Positions 1 to 5,374 of a stretch of 10,010 nt of DNA are shown here, piece by piece. The stretch is from the NCBI GenBank assembly GCA_030833605.1, contig JAURGV010000076.1, positions 1 through 10,010 on the forward strand, read 5' to 3'. Each line of letters starts with the position of its first letter. Position 1 is the stretch's first letter. The notes under the pieces were generated by a model. The model had not been told where the DNA came from and did no database searches. It worked only from the letters and a program-made list of their open reading frames with translations. This DNA comes from Rhodothermales bacterium. GTDB taxonomy: Bacteria > Bacteroidota > Rhodothermia > Rhodothermales > UBA10348. Position numbers and translations under genes: made by a program.

Positions 1-363
1 ATTATGGAGCCGTTCCTGCCTATTCCAACCGAGCGGTTTTTGACTCCGGTGATGGAATCGGATGTTGATCCCGAAAATGCGGTTGCTGATGGCGACTTCA
101 ACGATCCGATTTTTGAGCCTGGTGTAGATCAGATTTTAAATATTCTGGTCCCGAGATTCTTGAACTACCAGATTTGGCGCTCACTTCTAGAGTCCAATGC
201 GTCTGAACAAGGTGCGCGTATGGTTGCGATGGATAACGCAACGACAAACGCCAAAGAATTGTTGAAAGACCTCAAGCTCAAATACAATCGTGCGCGTCAA
301 GACGCCATTACGACTGAGCTTATCGAGATCACTTCCGGCGCCGACGCCATGGAAGCGGGTTGA
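1..363 (+). CDS. atpG: ATP synthase F1 gamma subunit, C-terminal part (5' end outside window)
   Basis: This is the last 120 codons of the gamma subunit, the rotating central stalk of the F1 ATP synthase at the inner membrane. The identifying part is the C-terminal helix: a stretch beginning VPRFLNYQIWRSLLES, then ASEQGARMVAMDNATTNAKE, then the K-N-RQ-ITTE-EI pattern before the end. In this family that helix pairs with the N-terminal helix to form the coiled-coil shaft. The reading frame is open from base 1, so the gene starts upstream; the ATG at base 4 is probably internal. The residues before the helix (EPFLPIPTERF and the acidic DVDPENAVADGDFNDP) belong to the variable middle of the protein. 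The stop TGA is only 2 bases from the stop of the convergent ORF at 366. An atpA gene is expected upstream. Confidence 0.96.
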   Translation: MMEPFLPIPTERFLTPVMESDVDPENAVADGDFNDPIFEPGVDQILNILVPRFLNYQIWRSLLESNASEQGARMVAMDNATTNAKELLKDLKLKYNRARQDAITTELIEITSGADAMEAG

Positions 364-365
364 TG

Positions 366-806
366 CTAGTTTAACGCCGCTGAAATGTTGACTTTCCGGG
401 TGTTTAGCTGACTCACTACCCACTGTGCGTCTTCGTTTTCTGATTCAGCGCTGGCATAAAGGTTGTCAAGCATCTTCTGGTGTTGGCTTGATTGTCGCAC
501 ATAGTAATCATGTGGTTCATTCTGGTGCCAATGGTTTTCAATTGCCGCTTGAGCAGTTAAGAGCATTCCTTCTCTGGTTTCTGCCGCAAGGTCTTTGGAA
601 ACCCAATATTTGTAATACAAACGAGCTGTTGCGGATTGGTCTCTTTGCCAAAGTTCTTTAGCCTCACTGATCAAAGTACCATCGCCAAGTGTTCGGGCAG
701 ACATGTAAAACCCGATGTAACCATTTAAATTTCCGGAATGGGCCATTTTTCTGATTTCATCCAAATGGGCCAGGATGGTTAGTTTAGTTTGGATATGATC
801 AACCAA
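366..806 (-). CDS. hypothetical protein, 146 aa, TTG start
   Basis: I do not recognise this protein. It is soluble, with no signal peptide or membrane segment, and rich in Q, H, E and A, with predicted-helical stretches such as AKELWQRDQSATARLYYKYW and DNLYASAESENEDAQWVVSQL. The phrase AESENEDAQWVVSQL faintly recalls the A-x-x-GN-x-DAQ pattern of Sel1-like repeats, but one match is not enough for a call. There is no ATG at the 5' end: the reading frame is closed by a TAG at 837-839 and the only usable start near the beginning is TTG at 806. A GGAAATGACC sequence lies in another frame just upstream, so a small frameshift near the start is possible. It ends tail-to-tail with atpG. The composition looks coding and the opposite strand carries only shorter ORFs, so I think it is real, but the start is uncertain. 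Confidence 0.55.
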   Translation of the reverse strand: MVDHIQTKLTILAHLDEIRKMAHSGNLNGYIGFYMSARTLGDGTLISEAKELWQRDQSATARLYYKYWVSKDLAAETREGMLLTAQAAIENHWHQNEPHDYYVRQSSQHQKMLDNLYASAESENEDAQWVVSQLNTRKVNISAALN

Positions 807-893
807 TGTACGTGCCCAGCGGTCATTTCCTTTTCGCTATTTAATACCCTAATTTGAGCATCCACGGCTGTTTTCTTTATTTCGCCCGCTAAA

Positions 894-1808
894 ATGACCA
901 AATACGCTTATCACGAAGGCGCCATACGCCCGATTTCAGAAGCTCACATCAGTGTAACGTGTACCACTTTTCATTACGGAATAGGCTGTTTTGGAGGCTT
1001 AAGGGCCTTTTGGAGCGATCGGGACAAACAATTGTACCTTTTTCGTCCAAGCGATCATTACAAGCGCCTGTTGAATAGCGCCAAGTTCCTGATGAGCGAC
1101 ATTGGCAAAACGAATGCAGAATTAGTCGATCTCACAGTTGAGTTGCTTCGGAAAGAAGAGTGGAAGGAAAACGTGTACATTCGTCCGATTATCTATAAAG
1201 ACGATGGCGTTTTCCGAGTGCAACTGCACGATTCTACCGATAAACTGGCCATATTTAGTCATCCAGTAGGTGCGTATATCAAAGGGGATGGCGCCTTAAG
1301 GGTTGGTTTTAGTACGTGGAGACGGGTGGACGACAACGCCATTCCGGCCCGTGGTAAAATCAGTGGAACGTATATAAACAGCGCTTTGGCCAAAACAGAA
1401 GCCGTATTGAATGGTTTTCAGGAAGCTCTGGTACTAAATCAGGACGGGCACGTGTCCGAGGCAAGCGCTGCGAATCTTTTTGTGGTGAGAGATGGAGTGG
1501 TGATAACGCCGCCGATAACCGACAACGTGTTGGAAGGCATCACTCGAAAAACCATCATTGAATTCGCGCGTGAGGATATGGGTCTCGAAGTGGTTGAGCG
1601 CAGTATTGACCGTTCCGAGCTGTATTTAGTGGATGAAGCGTTCTTTTGCGGTACCGGAGTGGGAGTTGCCGCGATTGGAAGTATTGATCATCGGCTAATA
1701 GGTGATGGCTCGACCGGACCGATAGCCGCAAAAATGCTGGCGCACTACCAAAACGTGGTGACCGGCGGCGTTCCAAAGTACAAGTCGTGGTTGACGCCTG
1801 TTTATTAG
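894..1808 (+). CDS. ilvE: branched-chain amino acid aminotransferase (class IV, PLP-dependent)
   Basis: It catalyses the last step of valine, leucine and isoleucine synthesis (and the first step of their breakdown), moving the amino group between glutamate and the branched-chain 2-oxo acids, in the cytoplasm. The class IV fold is clear. There is an N-terminal HYGIGCFGGLRAFW segment (family pattern HYG-FEG-RAY). The internal-aldimine lysine is K155 in ARGKISGTYINSALAKTEA. The motif GHVSEASAANLF contains E189, which contacts the pyridine nitrogen, and is followed by TPP-D-VLEGITRKTI and the phosphate-contacting GTGVGVAAIGSID. At 304 residues it has the usual length of the short bacterial type. 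The ATG follows a TAAA stretch without a Shine-Dalgarno, normal for Bacteroidota-like genes. The usual glutamate of FEG is glycine here (FGG). D-amino acid transaminase and aminodeoxychorismate lyase share the fold but lack this N-terminal pattern. Confidence 0.93.
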   Translation: MTKYAYHEGAIRPISEAHISVTCTTFHYGIGCFGGLRAFWSDRDKQLYLFRPSDHYKRLLNSAKFLMSDIGKTNAELVDLTVELLRKEEWKENVYIRPIIYKDDGVFRVQLHDSTDKLAIFSHPVGAYIKGDGALRVGFSTWRRVDDNAIPARGKISGTYINSALAKTEAVLNGFQEALVLNQDGHVSEASAANLFVVRDGVVITPPITDNVLEGITRKTIIEFAREDMGLEVVERSIDRSELYLVDEAFFCGTGVGVAAIGSIDHRLIGDGSTGPIAAKMLAHYQNVVTGGVPKYKSWLTPVY

Positions 1809-1837
1809 TCAAAAAGATTTAATTGACAATCTCTTCG

Positions 1838-1866
1838 TTGACGCGAGAATAGAAACAGCGTATTTT
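1838..1866 (+). promoter_or_regulatory. sigma70-like promoter for tRNA-Ser
   Basis: TTGACG at 1838-1843 and TATTTT at 1861-1866 are separated by 17 bases, a good match in sequence and spacing to -35 and -10 elements. Transcription would begin near 1873, giving a leader of about 47 bases before the tRNA. Another TTGACA at 1823-1828 has no matching -10 at the right distance. The call rests on sequence pattern only. Confidence 0.5.
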
Positions 1867-1919
1867 TAAGTCTTGCTTTAAAATCGGGGCTTTGCTCCAC
1901 GGCATTTCAGTGCCTACCT

Positions 1920-2008
1920 GGAGGGGTGGGTGAGTGGCTGAAACCACAGGTTTGCTAAACCTGCGTACCTTTTATAGGGTACCGAGGGTTCGAATCCCTC
2001 CTCCTCCG
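1920..2008 (+). tRNA. tRNA-Ser, anticodon GCT
   Basis: A complete class II tRNA folds by eye. The acceptor 1920-1926 pairs with 2001-2007 (seven pairs, one G-U). The D stem GGT 1929-1931 pairs with ACC 1943-1945. The anticodon stem CAGGT/ACCTG (1947-1951 and 1959-1963) encloses the seven-base loop TTGCTAA with anticodon GCT at 1954-1956, reading AGC and AGU codons. The long variable arm characteristic of serine is present, with stem GTACC/GGTAC at 1965-1969 and 1978-1982. The T arm is GAGGG-TTCGAAT-CCCTC at 1984-2000. The discriminator base is G2008, the serine identity base. CCA is not encoded, since the next bases are CAA, so it must be added after transcription. A promoter-like sequence precedes it and a strong terminator starts 14 bases after it. 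Confidence 0.97.
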
Positions 2009-2021
2009 CAAAGCAAGATTG

Positions 2022-2054
2022 GCCCCGTCCACGTAAAGTGGACGGGGCTTTTTT
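2022..2054 (+). terminator. rho-independent terminator after tRNA-Ser
   Basis: A perfect 11-bp stem, GCCCCGTCCAC (2022-2032) with GTGGACGGGGC (2038-2048), closes the five-base loop GTAAA and is followed directly by six T (2049-2054). It lies 14 bases after the tRNA and would end its transcript. The 3' arm GGGGC and the T run are also the start of the large inverted repeat at 2044-2102, so the two structures compete. Confidence 0.88.
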
Positions 2055-2102
2055 GTTGGCCGAGTCAAACTTGTTTGAAACGAAGGCCAACAAAAAAGCC
2101 CC
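2044..2102. repeat. 18-bp perfect inverted repeat with a nested palindrome
   Basis: GGGGCTTTTTTGTTGGCC (2044-2061) has its exact reverse complement at 2085-2102. The 23-base spacer holds a second palindrome, TCAAAC (2065-2070) with GTTTGA (2073-2078). Each arm carries the T6 run of a terminator for one strand: the left arm serves the tRNA terminator on the plus strand, the right arm the terminator of the minus strand coming from ribH. This gives a symmetrical two-way termination site. As RNA the arms could also form one long hairpin that excludes both terminators. Confidence 0.85.
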
Positions 2103-2125
2103 AACGCGCGGAGCGCGTGCGGGGC
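2092..2125 (-). terminator. rho-independent terminator for minus-strand transcription (ribH side)
   Basis: Read on the minus strand, a GC-rich stem (GCCCC 2121-2125 with 2098-2102, and ACGCGC 2113-2118 with 2104-2109, loop TCC) is followed immediately by six T (2097-2092). It lies about 240 bases beyond the ribH stop and is the first stem with a T run on that strand. The stem is also hairpin I of the first ~95-bp repeat unit. Confidence 0.7.
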
Positions 2126-2195
2126 CATCTTATTGATTTGTAGGACCCTCAATTGGGGATGTTGGAGCGCGCAGCGCGACAAAATCCCGACGTAA
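2098..2195 (+). repeat. structured ~95-bp element, unit A
   Basis: This is the first of two imperfect tandem copies (period 98 bp). In order it holds hairpin I (GCCCC plus ACGCGC, loop GGA, then GCGCGT and GGGGC), a linker ending in TTGATTTGTAGG (2133-2144), a small CCC/GGG inverted repeat, and hairpin II at 2156-2188. Hairpin II pairs GGGAT (2156-2160) with ATCCC (2184-2188), TTG (2162-2164) with CAA (2180-2182), and GCGC (2167-2170) with GCGC (2174-2177). Its apex is GCA, and GA (2165-2166) faces GA (2178-2179). No protein-coding signal is seen. It may be a palindromic MITE or REP-like element, or part of a processed RNA. Confidence 0.75.
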
Positions 2196-2289
2196 GCCCC
2201 ACGCGCTCCGCGCGTGGGGAGCCCATTCTTTTGATTTGTAGGCCCCTCCACTCGGGGATGCACTCGAGGCGCAGCCGAGAGTAATCCCC
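2196..2289 (+). repeat. structured ~95-bp element, unit B
   Basis: This is the second copy, with the same order of parts as unit A. Hairpin I is a perfect 10-bp stem, CCCCACGCGC (2197-2206) with GCGCGTGGGG (2210-2219), loop TCC. The linker TTGATTTGTAGG (2231-2242) is identical to unit A. A CCCC/GGGG repeat follows, then hairpin II at 2254-2289: GGGGAT (2254-2259) with ATCCCC (2284-2289), ACTC (2262-2265) with GAGT (2279-2282), GGC (2268-2270) with GCC (2274-2276). The GCA apex and the facing GA dinucleotides (2266-2267, 2277-2278) are kept although the stem sequences differ from unit A. Confidence 0.75.
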
Positions 2290-2301
2290 TCCTCCTCCGC
2301 A
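2283..2301 (+). repeat. copy of the tRNA-Ser 3' end
   Basis: The 19 bases AATCCCCTCCTCCTCCGCA match the 18 bases of the tRNA 3' side at 1993-2010 (AATCCCTCCTCCTCCGCA) with one extra C. The match covers the 3' T stem, 3' acceptor strand, discriminator G and the next two bases. There is no second tRNA body in front of it. It overlaps the 3' arm of hairpin II of unit B. Possible explanations are an rtT-like post-tRNA repeat or an attachment-site duplication. Confidence 0.8.
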
Positions 2302-2361
2302 GGACACATACCAAATCACCGAAATTGATTGACGGACTTTTGAAGGCGATGGATAATTGAT

Positions 2362-2850
2362 CTATACGTTATCAATCTGACGTAATAAATTGGCCATTTC
2401 TATAGCACCTAAAGCCGCCTCCACACCCTTATTCCCGACTTTGCTGCCTGACCGCTCGATGGCTTGCTCAATCGTATCGCACGTAACAACTCCAAATGTG
2501 ACCGGAACGCCACTTTTCATGCCTGCTTGGGATATTCCCTTGGCGACCTCGCCAGTAATCAATTCAAAATGTGGTGTCGCGCCGCGGATAACTACTCCCA
2601 GGCAGATTACCGTATCGTAGCGTCCACTAATGGCCATATTTTGAGCTACGAGAGGTAGTTCAAAACTACCTGGCACCATGGCCCCGCTCCCTTGTCGCCT
2701 TCCATACGCGCCTGCGACGATATTTCCTCTGAAGAATGCCTGTTCCGTCGGCTGAATACTTTGAAGCTCTATCGTTCCACCCAATGCGCCGTGTCCGGTG
2801 CAACCTGAGCCCACACAACCCCGGTTTGCAGAATTCCGAACGCGAGCCAT
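2362..2850 (-). CDS. ribH: 6,7-dimethyl-8-ribityllumazine synthase, N-terminal third unrecognisable
   Basis: Lumazine synthase joins the ribityl-aminouracil intermediate to dihydroxybutanone phosphate in the step before riboflavin. From VPGSFELPLVAQ onward the protein is textbook: the VPGSFE loop that binds the pyrimidine substrate, then CLGVVIRGATPHFE with the catalytic histidine, GEVAKGISQAGMKSGVPVTFGV, the phosphate-binding TIEQAIERSGSKVGNKG and the last helix EAALGAIEMANL. The part before VPGSFE lacks the expected SRFN motif and the LLEGA helix pattern, and no other frame supplies them convincingly. The frame is open up to an ATG at 2994 (210 residues). I chose the ATG at 2850 because it gives 162 residues, the family's normal length, with VPG near its usual position. 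Function is doubtful without the N-terminal motif; this could be a decayed gene or a sequence-quality problem. No FMN riboswitch is visible upstream. Confidence 0.72.
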   Translation of the reverse strand: MARVRNSANRGCVGSGCTGHGALGGTIELQSIQPTEQAFFRGNIVAGAYGRRQGSGAMVPGSFELPLVAQNMAISGRYDTVICLGVVIRGATPHFELITGEVAKGISQAGMKSGVPVTFGVVTCDTIEQAIERSGSKVGNKGVEAALGAIEMANLLRQIDNV

Positions 2851-3286
2851 ATAAAGTATCGATACATAAAAAAACCAGTGCCTCAATTGTGAGGAACAGG
2901 CGACAATACAAGGCTTTCTGGTGGACTTCGTAGACAGAATCCTTGAATAGGCGTCCCGAACCTCTGATCCCGGAGGTGGAAGGATGACACACATTCAGTT
3001 AGGTATCCTGGCCCATCACGATTGGATTGTTTGATCCACTCCTATTCCTACTCCGATTTATAGGCTTCCAGCTATGGAAAGCCGTGACGCAGTCATCCTA
3101 ATTCTAAAAAGATCGTCATTTACAGTTGCCGGTACAGCTTTGGTAGTTCGATTTCCGTTCAACATGGTAGCTCAACACTACTGTTCAACATCTTCGCGCA
3201 CCAAATTCCCTAAAACCGACAAGTCGCCGGTTCAGCCTGAATGGTGTATTTGAAAGAACGTACGATGTACCGTCTAATTCGTGGAA
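2851..3286. other. 436-base stretch without a supported gene
   Basis: On the minus strand the ribH frame continues open to 2994, but the residues it encodes (for example MCVILPPPGSEVRDAYSRIL) resemble nothing I know. No tRNA, riboswitch or long ORF is visible from 2995 to 3286. The nonamer GTTCAACAT occurs twice within about 25 bases near 3158-3191. A weak minus-strand stem AACCG/CGGTT followed by T lies at 3212-3232. Confidence 0.5.
3212..3232 (-). terminator. weak candidate terminator after the flavin operon
   Basis: On the minus strand, AACCG and CGGTT form a five-pair stem with a nine-base loop, followed by a short T run, about 55 bases after the apbE stop. It sits in the right place, but the stem is short and the T run only four bases, so the call is tentative. 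Confidence 0.3.
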
Positions 3287-4279
3287 TTACAATAAACGCA
3301 GAACGGAGGTAGTCGTAAGCTGAGGCTCCGGAATGCGCGAGCCGACGAAAACAGCCGTGGACCAGGCGTCGGCCATCATGGCAGAAGGATGAAGAACCGT
3401 CACAGACCCAAAAGGCTCCAGCGGCTGCGATGCACTGGGCAACAGCAGATGACCCCAGGAGGCCCCTGCAGCGTCGTGACGGCGATTTTCGTACGCCCCA
3501 CTCGTACTCAGGGCTTGGCCTTCAAGGTTGATCGGCTCACTTTTGGGGCGGCCCGTGACAGGATTCAAAAGATGCACCTTCCACGGAACTCCCGTGGCCA
3601 TAGAACCGAAGCTGTGCACATCTCCGCTGAAATTAATGAGGGCGGCAGCTATTTCAGAGCTTCGAAGGACTTCTATGGCCTGGTCCAGCGCGTAGCCACC
3701 AGCGATTCCGCCCAGGTCAAGGGCCATGCCAGGTCGGGCGAGGGCAGCAAACCCGGATTCCAAATGAAGGTGCTTGAAGCCGATGCTGTCCTGGATAGCT
3801 CGCAGTTCCGCCTCCGTTGGCCGCGGGACGGGAATATCGGGGTCCTCGCGGAAACCCCAACGCCGCATGAGCGGCTCTATGGTAACGTCGAAGCGCCCCT
3901 CCGTCTGGCGCGACATCTCAAGAGCAAACCGCAACACAATTTCGGTATCCTCTGAGATCGGCACCAGGTCGCGACCCGCATGCCGTTCCAGCACGGCTAT
4001 TTCGCTGTCCTCGCGATACATCGACAGCAGAGATTCGACCTTATGGAATACGCGTACGGCCCGGTTTATCGCTTCGAAGCCATCGCGCTCTGTCGGCGCC
4101 ACCACATCGAATGTTGCCACCGACCCCATCAAAAAGGAATGCCGCCGGACGTGAACGAGCGCCGCACCCCGGTCGTACCACGCCGATACGCCAGGCGTTG
4201 TAAGCCCCACACCACCTAATGCCATCATTCGGCTGAAACGACGTCGGGATAGGTTGGTAGGTTTGGGTTGGTTTCTCAT
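3287..4279 (-). CDS. apbE: FAD:protein FMN transferase (ApbE), Tat-exported
   Basis: ApbE splits FAD and links the FMN part through phosphate to a threonine or serine in [S/T]GA[T/S] motifs of partner proteins outside the cytoplasm, with Mg2+. Residues 11-15 (SRRRF) followed by a hydrophobic stretch form a twin-arginine signal. Family landmarks in order are MGSVATFDV (51-59), FDVTIEPLMRRWGF (130-143), LDLGGIAGGYALD (187-199), NFSGD (216-220), STSGAYEN (258-265) and the metal-binding ADAWSTAVFV (303-312). Several usually conserved positions differ: the lysine of GGIAKG is glycine, and the HIIDPxTG segment reads HLLLPSAS (277-284). The C-terminus after AVFVG is short, and another frame stays open past the stop, so a late frameshift is possible. 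Its start overlaps the preceding gene by ATGA. The likely substrate is the FMN-binding protein two genes upstream in the same operon. Confidence 0.9.
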   Translation of the reverse strand: MRNQPKPTNLSRRRFSRMMALGGVGLTTPGVSAWYDRGAALVHVRRHSFLMGSVATFDVVAPTERDGFEAINRAVRVFHKVESLLSMYREDSEIAVLERHAGRDLVPISEDTEIVLRFALEMSRQTEGRFDVTIEPLMRRWGFREDPDIPVPRPTEAELRAIQDSIGFKHLHLESGFAALARPGMALDLGGIAGGYALDQAIEVLRSSEIAAALINFSGDVHSFGSMATGVPWKVHLLNPVTGRPKSEPINLEGQALSTSGAYENRRHDAAGASWGHLLLPSASQPLEPFGSVTVLHPSAMMADAWSTAVFVGSRIPEPQLTTTSVLRLL

Positions 4280-4797
4280 GTGCGCGTTTCACCTTCTTTT
4301 TCGAGACCCCAACGCGCACAAACCACAAGGATTCGAAAGCCCATCCAGGCCGTTGTTCCAAGCATCAATGCCCCACTTAGGATGACAACGTAAACAAATG
4401 GGGGCCATAGAAATCGAACGATCCAGAGCCCCCCAAATGTCGTCACAAGGCCAATCAAGGGTTCCACCGCGATGATCAATCGACGGCGGCTCATCGGCAC
4501 CGTGTGCAGGTAAAGAAAGCCGTAAATCAGAAATAACACCGACAACCCCAGAATGTGATTGTGAGTCGTCATGAGCATTTCAGCTGTGGTTTTGGGAAAT
4601 TTCATCTCAGGAACGGATTCCATCGCTTCCTCGTCGAGGCCCCGGTACTGAGCGGTGACCCCTGTCGGCGTCAAATGTGTTGTCGCTTCGATGAAGACCG
4701 CCCCGAACACGACACCAACCAGGGTTACGCCGACAAAAACGGCAATCAGAACCCGGTAAGCGAGAGGCCACGTATGGAGTAATGACATTGGCTTCAT
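4276..4797 (-). CDS. four-helix membrane protein with HNH cluster, in flavin operon
   Basis: I cannot name this 173-residue protein. Four hydrophobic segments are visible at about 14-37, 82-100, 107-131 and 133-160. The 40-residue loop between the first two should lie outside (it carries the acidic DEEAMESVPE region), and it ends in MTTHNHILG, where H79 and H81 sit at the membrane edge and a third histidine, H97, ends helix 2. Arginines in MSRRRL between helices 2 and 3 favour the inside for that loop. Such paired histidines can hold heme or metal, but nothing else in the sequence proves it. It overlaps both neighbours by 4 bases (ATGA), and GAGG stands 7 bases before its ATG, so all three are probably made together. 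By position it may carry electrons between the membrane pool and the FMN-binding protein; that is inference. Confidence 0.75.
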   Translation of the reverse strand: MKPMSLLHTWPLAYRVLIAVFVGVTLVGVVFGAVFIEATTHLTPTGVTAQYRGLDEEAMESVPEMKFPKTTAEMLMTTHNHILGLSVLFLIYGFLYLHTVPMSRRRLIIAVEPLIGLVTTFGGLWIVRFLWPPFVYVVILSGALMLGTTAWMGFRILVVCARWGLEKEGETRT

Positions 4798-5369
4798 GGC
4801 TTTTCCTCGTGGTTCAGTCCAACGGCATCCACAAGAATTAGCAGATCGTGGACCGCATACGTGATAGACCGGGCTGAGATGGTTGCCCCAGAAATATTCT
4901 GGATCGACCGGCGAAAGAGGATATCTTCGGGCTTTTTACGACCCCGAAACTGTTTTCGAAAGATCGGATAATCGATTTCATTACCATAATTTTCGCGGTA
5001 CTGCAGTACATCCACATCGATGATTGCCCCGGAAACGTCGAGGTAGAGGATAAAGGAAAACGTTTCTGTACGGCTTGGAGCTTCGTCCGGGATGAGATAA
5101 CGCCAGCCATCGGGCGAGTTAACTCGGCCAATATACAGGCTGTCGGGTAGGGACCGGCGGCGTTTCAGACTCGGTTCCAGACTCTTTTTGAGGCCTGGTC
5201 CGAGTGGTATGCTGGTCCAAATCACTTCGTTTTTAGTACCCAGCACCGCCCGTTCCGACGCCTGAATCAAGCTTATCCCCACATCAGACGGGGCCACCTG
5301 CGAAATAGCAACTACGGGCCACAAGGCAAAAATGCTGAGCAGGTAGCACCTCTTTAGAATCTTGGCCAT
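4794..5369 (-). CDS. exported FMN-binding domain protein (FMN_bind type)
   Basis: This 191-residue protein begins with a signal peptide (about residues 1-24, AKILKRCYLLSIFALWPVVA) and carries one C-terminal FMN-binding domain of the NqrC/RnfG type. The hallmark is ISGATISARS, where the SGAT motif (160-163) puts the FMN acceptor at T163. Before it come YLIPDEAPSR, a beta strand TFSFILYLDVSGAIIDVDVLQYRENYG, and a segment IDYPIFRKQFRGRKKPEDI, the usual order in this domain. ApbE, the enzyme that attaches FMN to this motif, is encoded two genes downstream. The start lies 5 bases after the porin stop and the end overlaps the membrane-protein gene. It should act in the periplasm as a flavin electron carrier. 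It is too short to be a full NqrC, and no other nqr or rnf genes are in view. Confidence 0.88.
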   Translation of the reverse strand: MAKILKRCYLLSIFALWPVVAISQVAPSDVGISLIQASERAVLGTKNEVIWTSIPLGPGLKKSLEPSLKRRRSLPDSLYIGRVNSPDGWRYLIPDEAPSRTETFSFILYLDVSGAIIDVDVLQYRENYGNEIDYPIFRKQFRGRKKPEDILFRRSIQNISGATISARSITYAVHDLLILVDAVGLNHEEKP

Positions 5370-5374
5370 AGCTT

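Noticed and set aside
425..661. 78-residue ORF on the plus strand
   Set aside because: It is the shadow of the longer minus-strand ORF at 366-806, which has the better amino-acid composition.
1934..2143. 69-residue ORF on the plus strand
   Set aside because: It runs through tRNA-Ser, its terminator and the inverted repeat; structure explains the sequence.
2098..2301. CRISPR array
   Set aside because: Only two imperfect 95-bp units with internal hairpins, no short exact repeats with unique spacers and no cas gene.
2284..2301. Second tRNA gene
   Set aside because: Only the 3' strand is copied; there is no anticodon arm or matching 5' acceptor before it.
1955..2314. 119-residue ORF on the minus strand
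   Set aside because: Its residues (RRRRGLL, RGARGAY) come from GC-rich hairpins and the tRNA; no protein-like pattern.
2851..3286. FMN riboswitch upstream of ribH
   Set aside because: I looked for the conserved RFN blocks on the minus strand and found none.
3389..3955. 188-residue ORF on the plus strand
   Set aside because: It is antisense to the well-supported apbE and has no recognisable domain.
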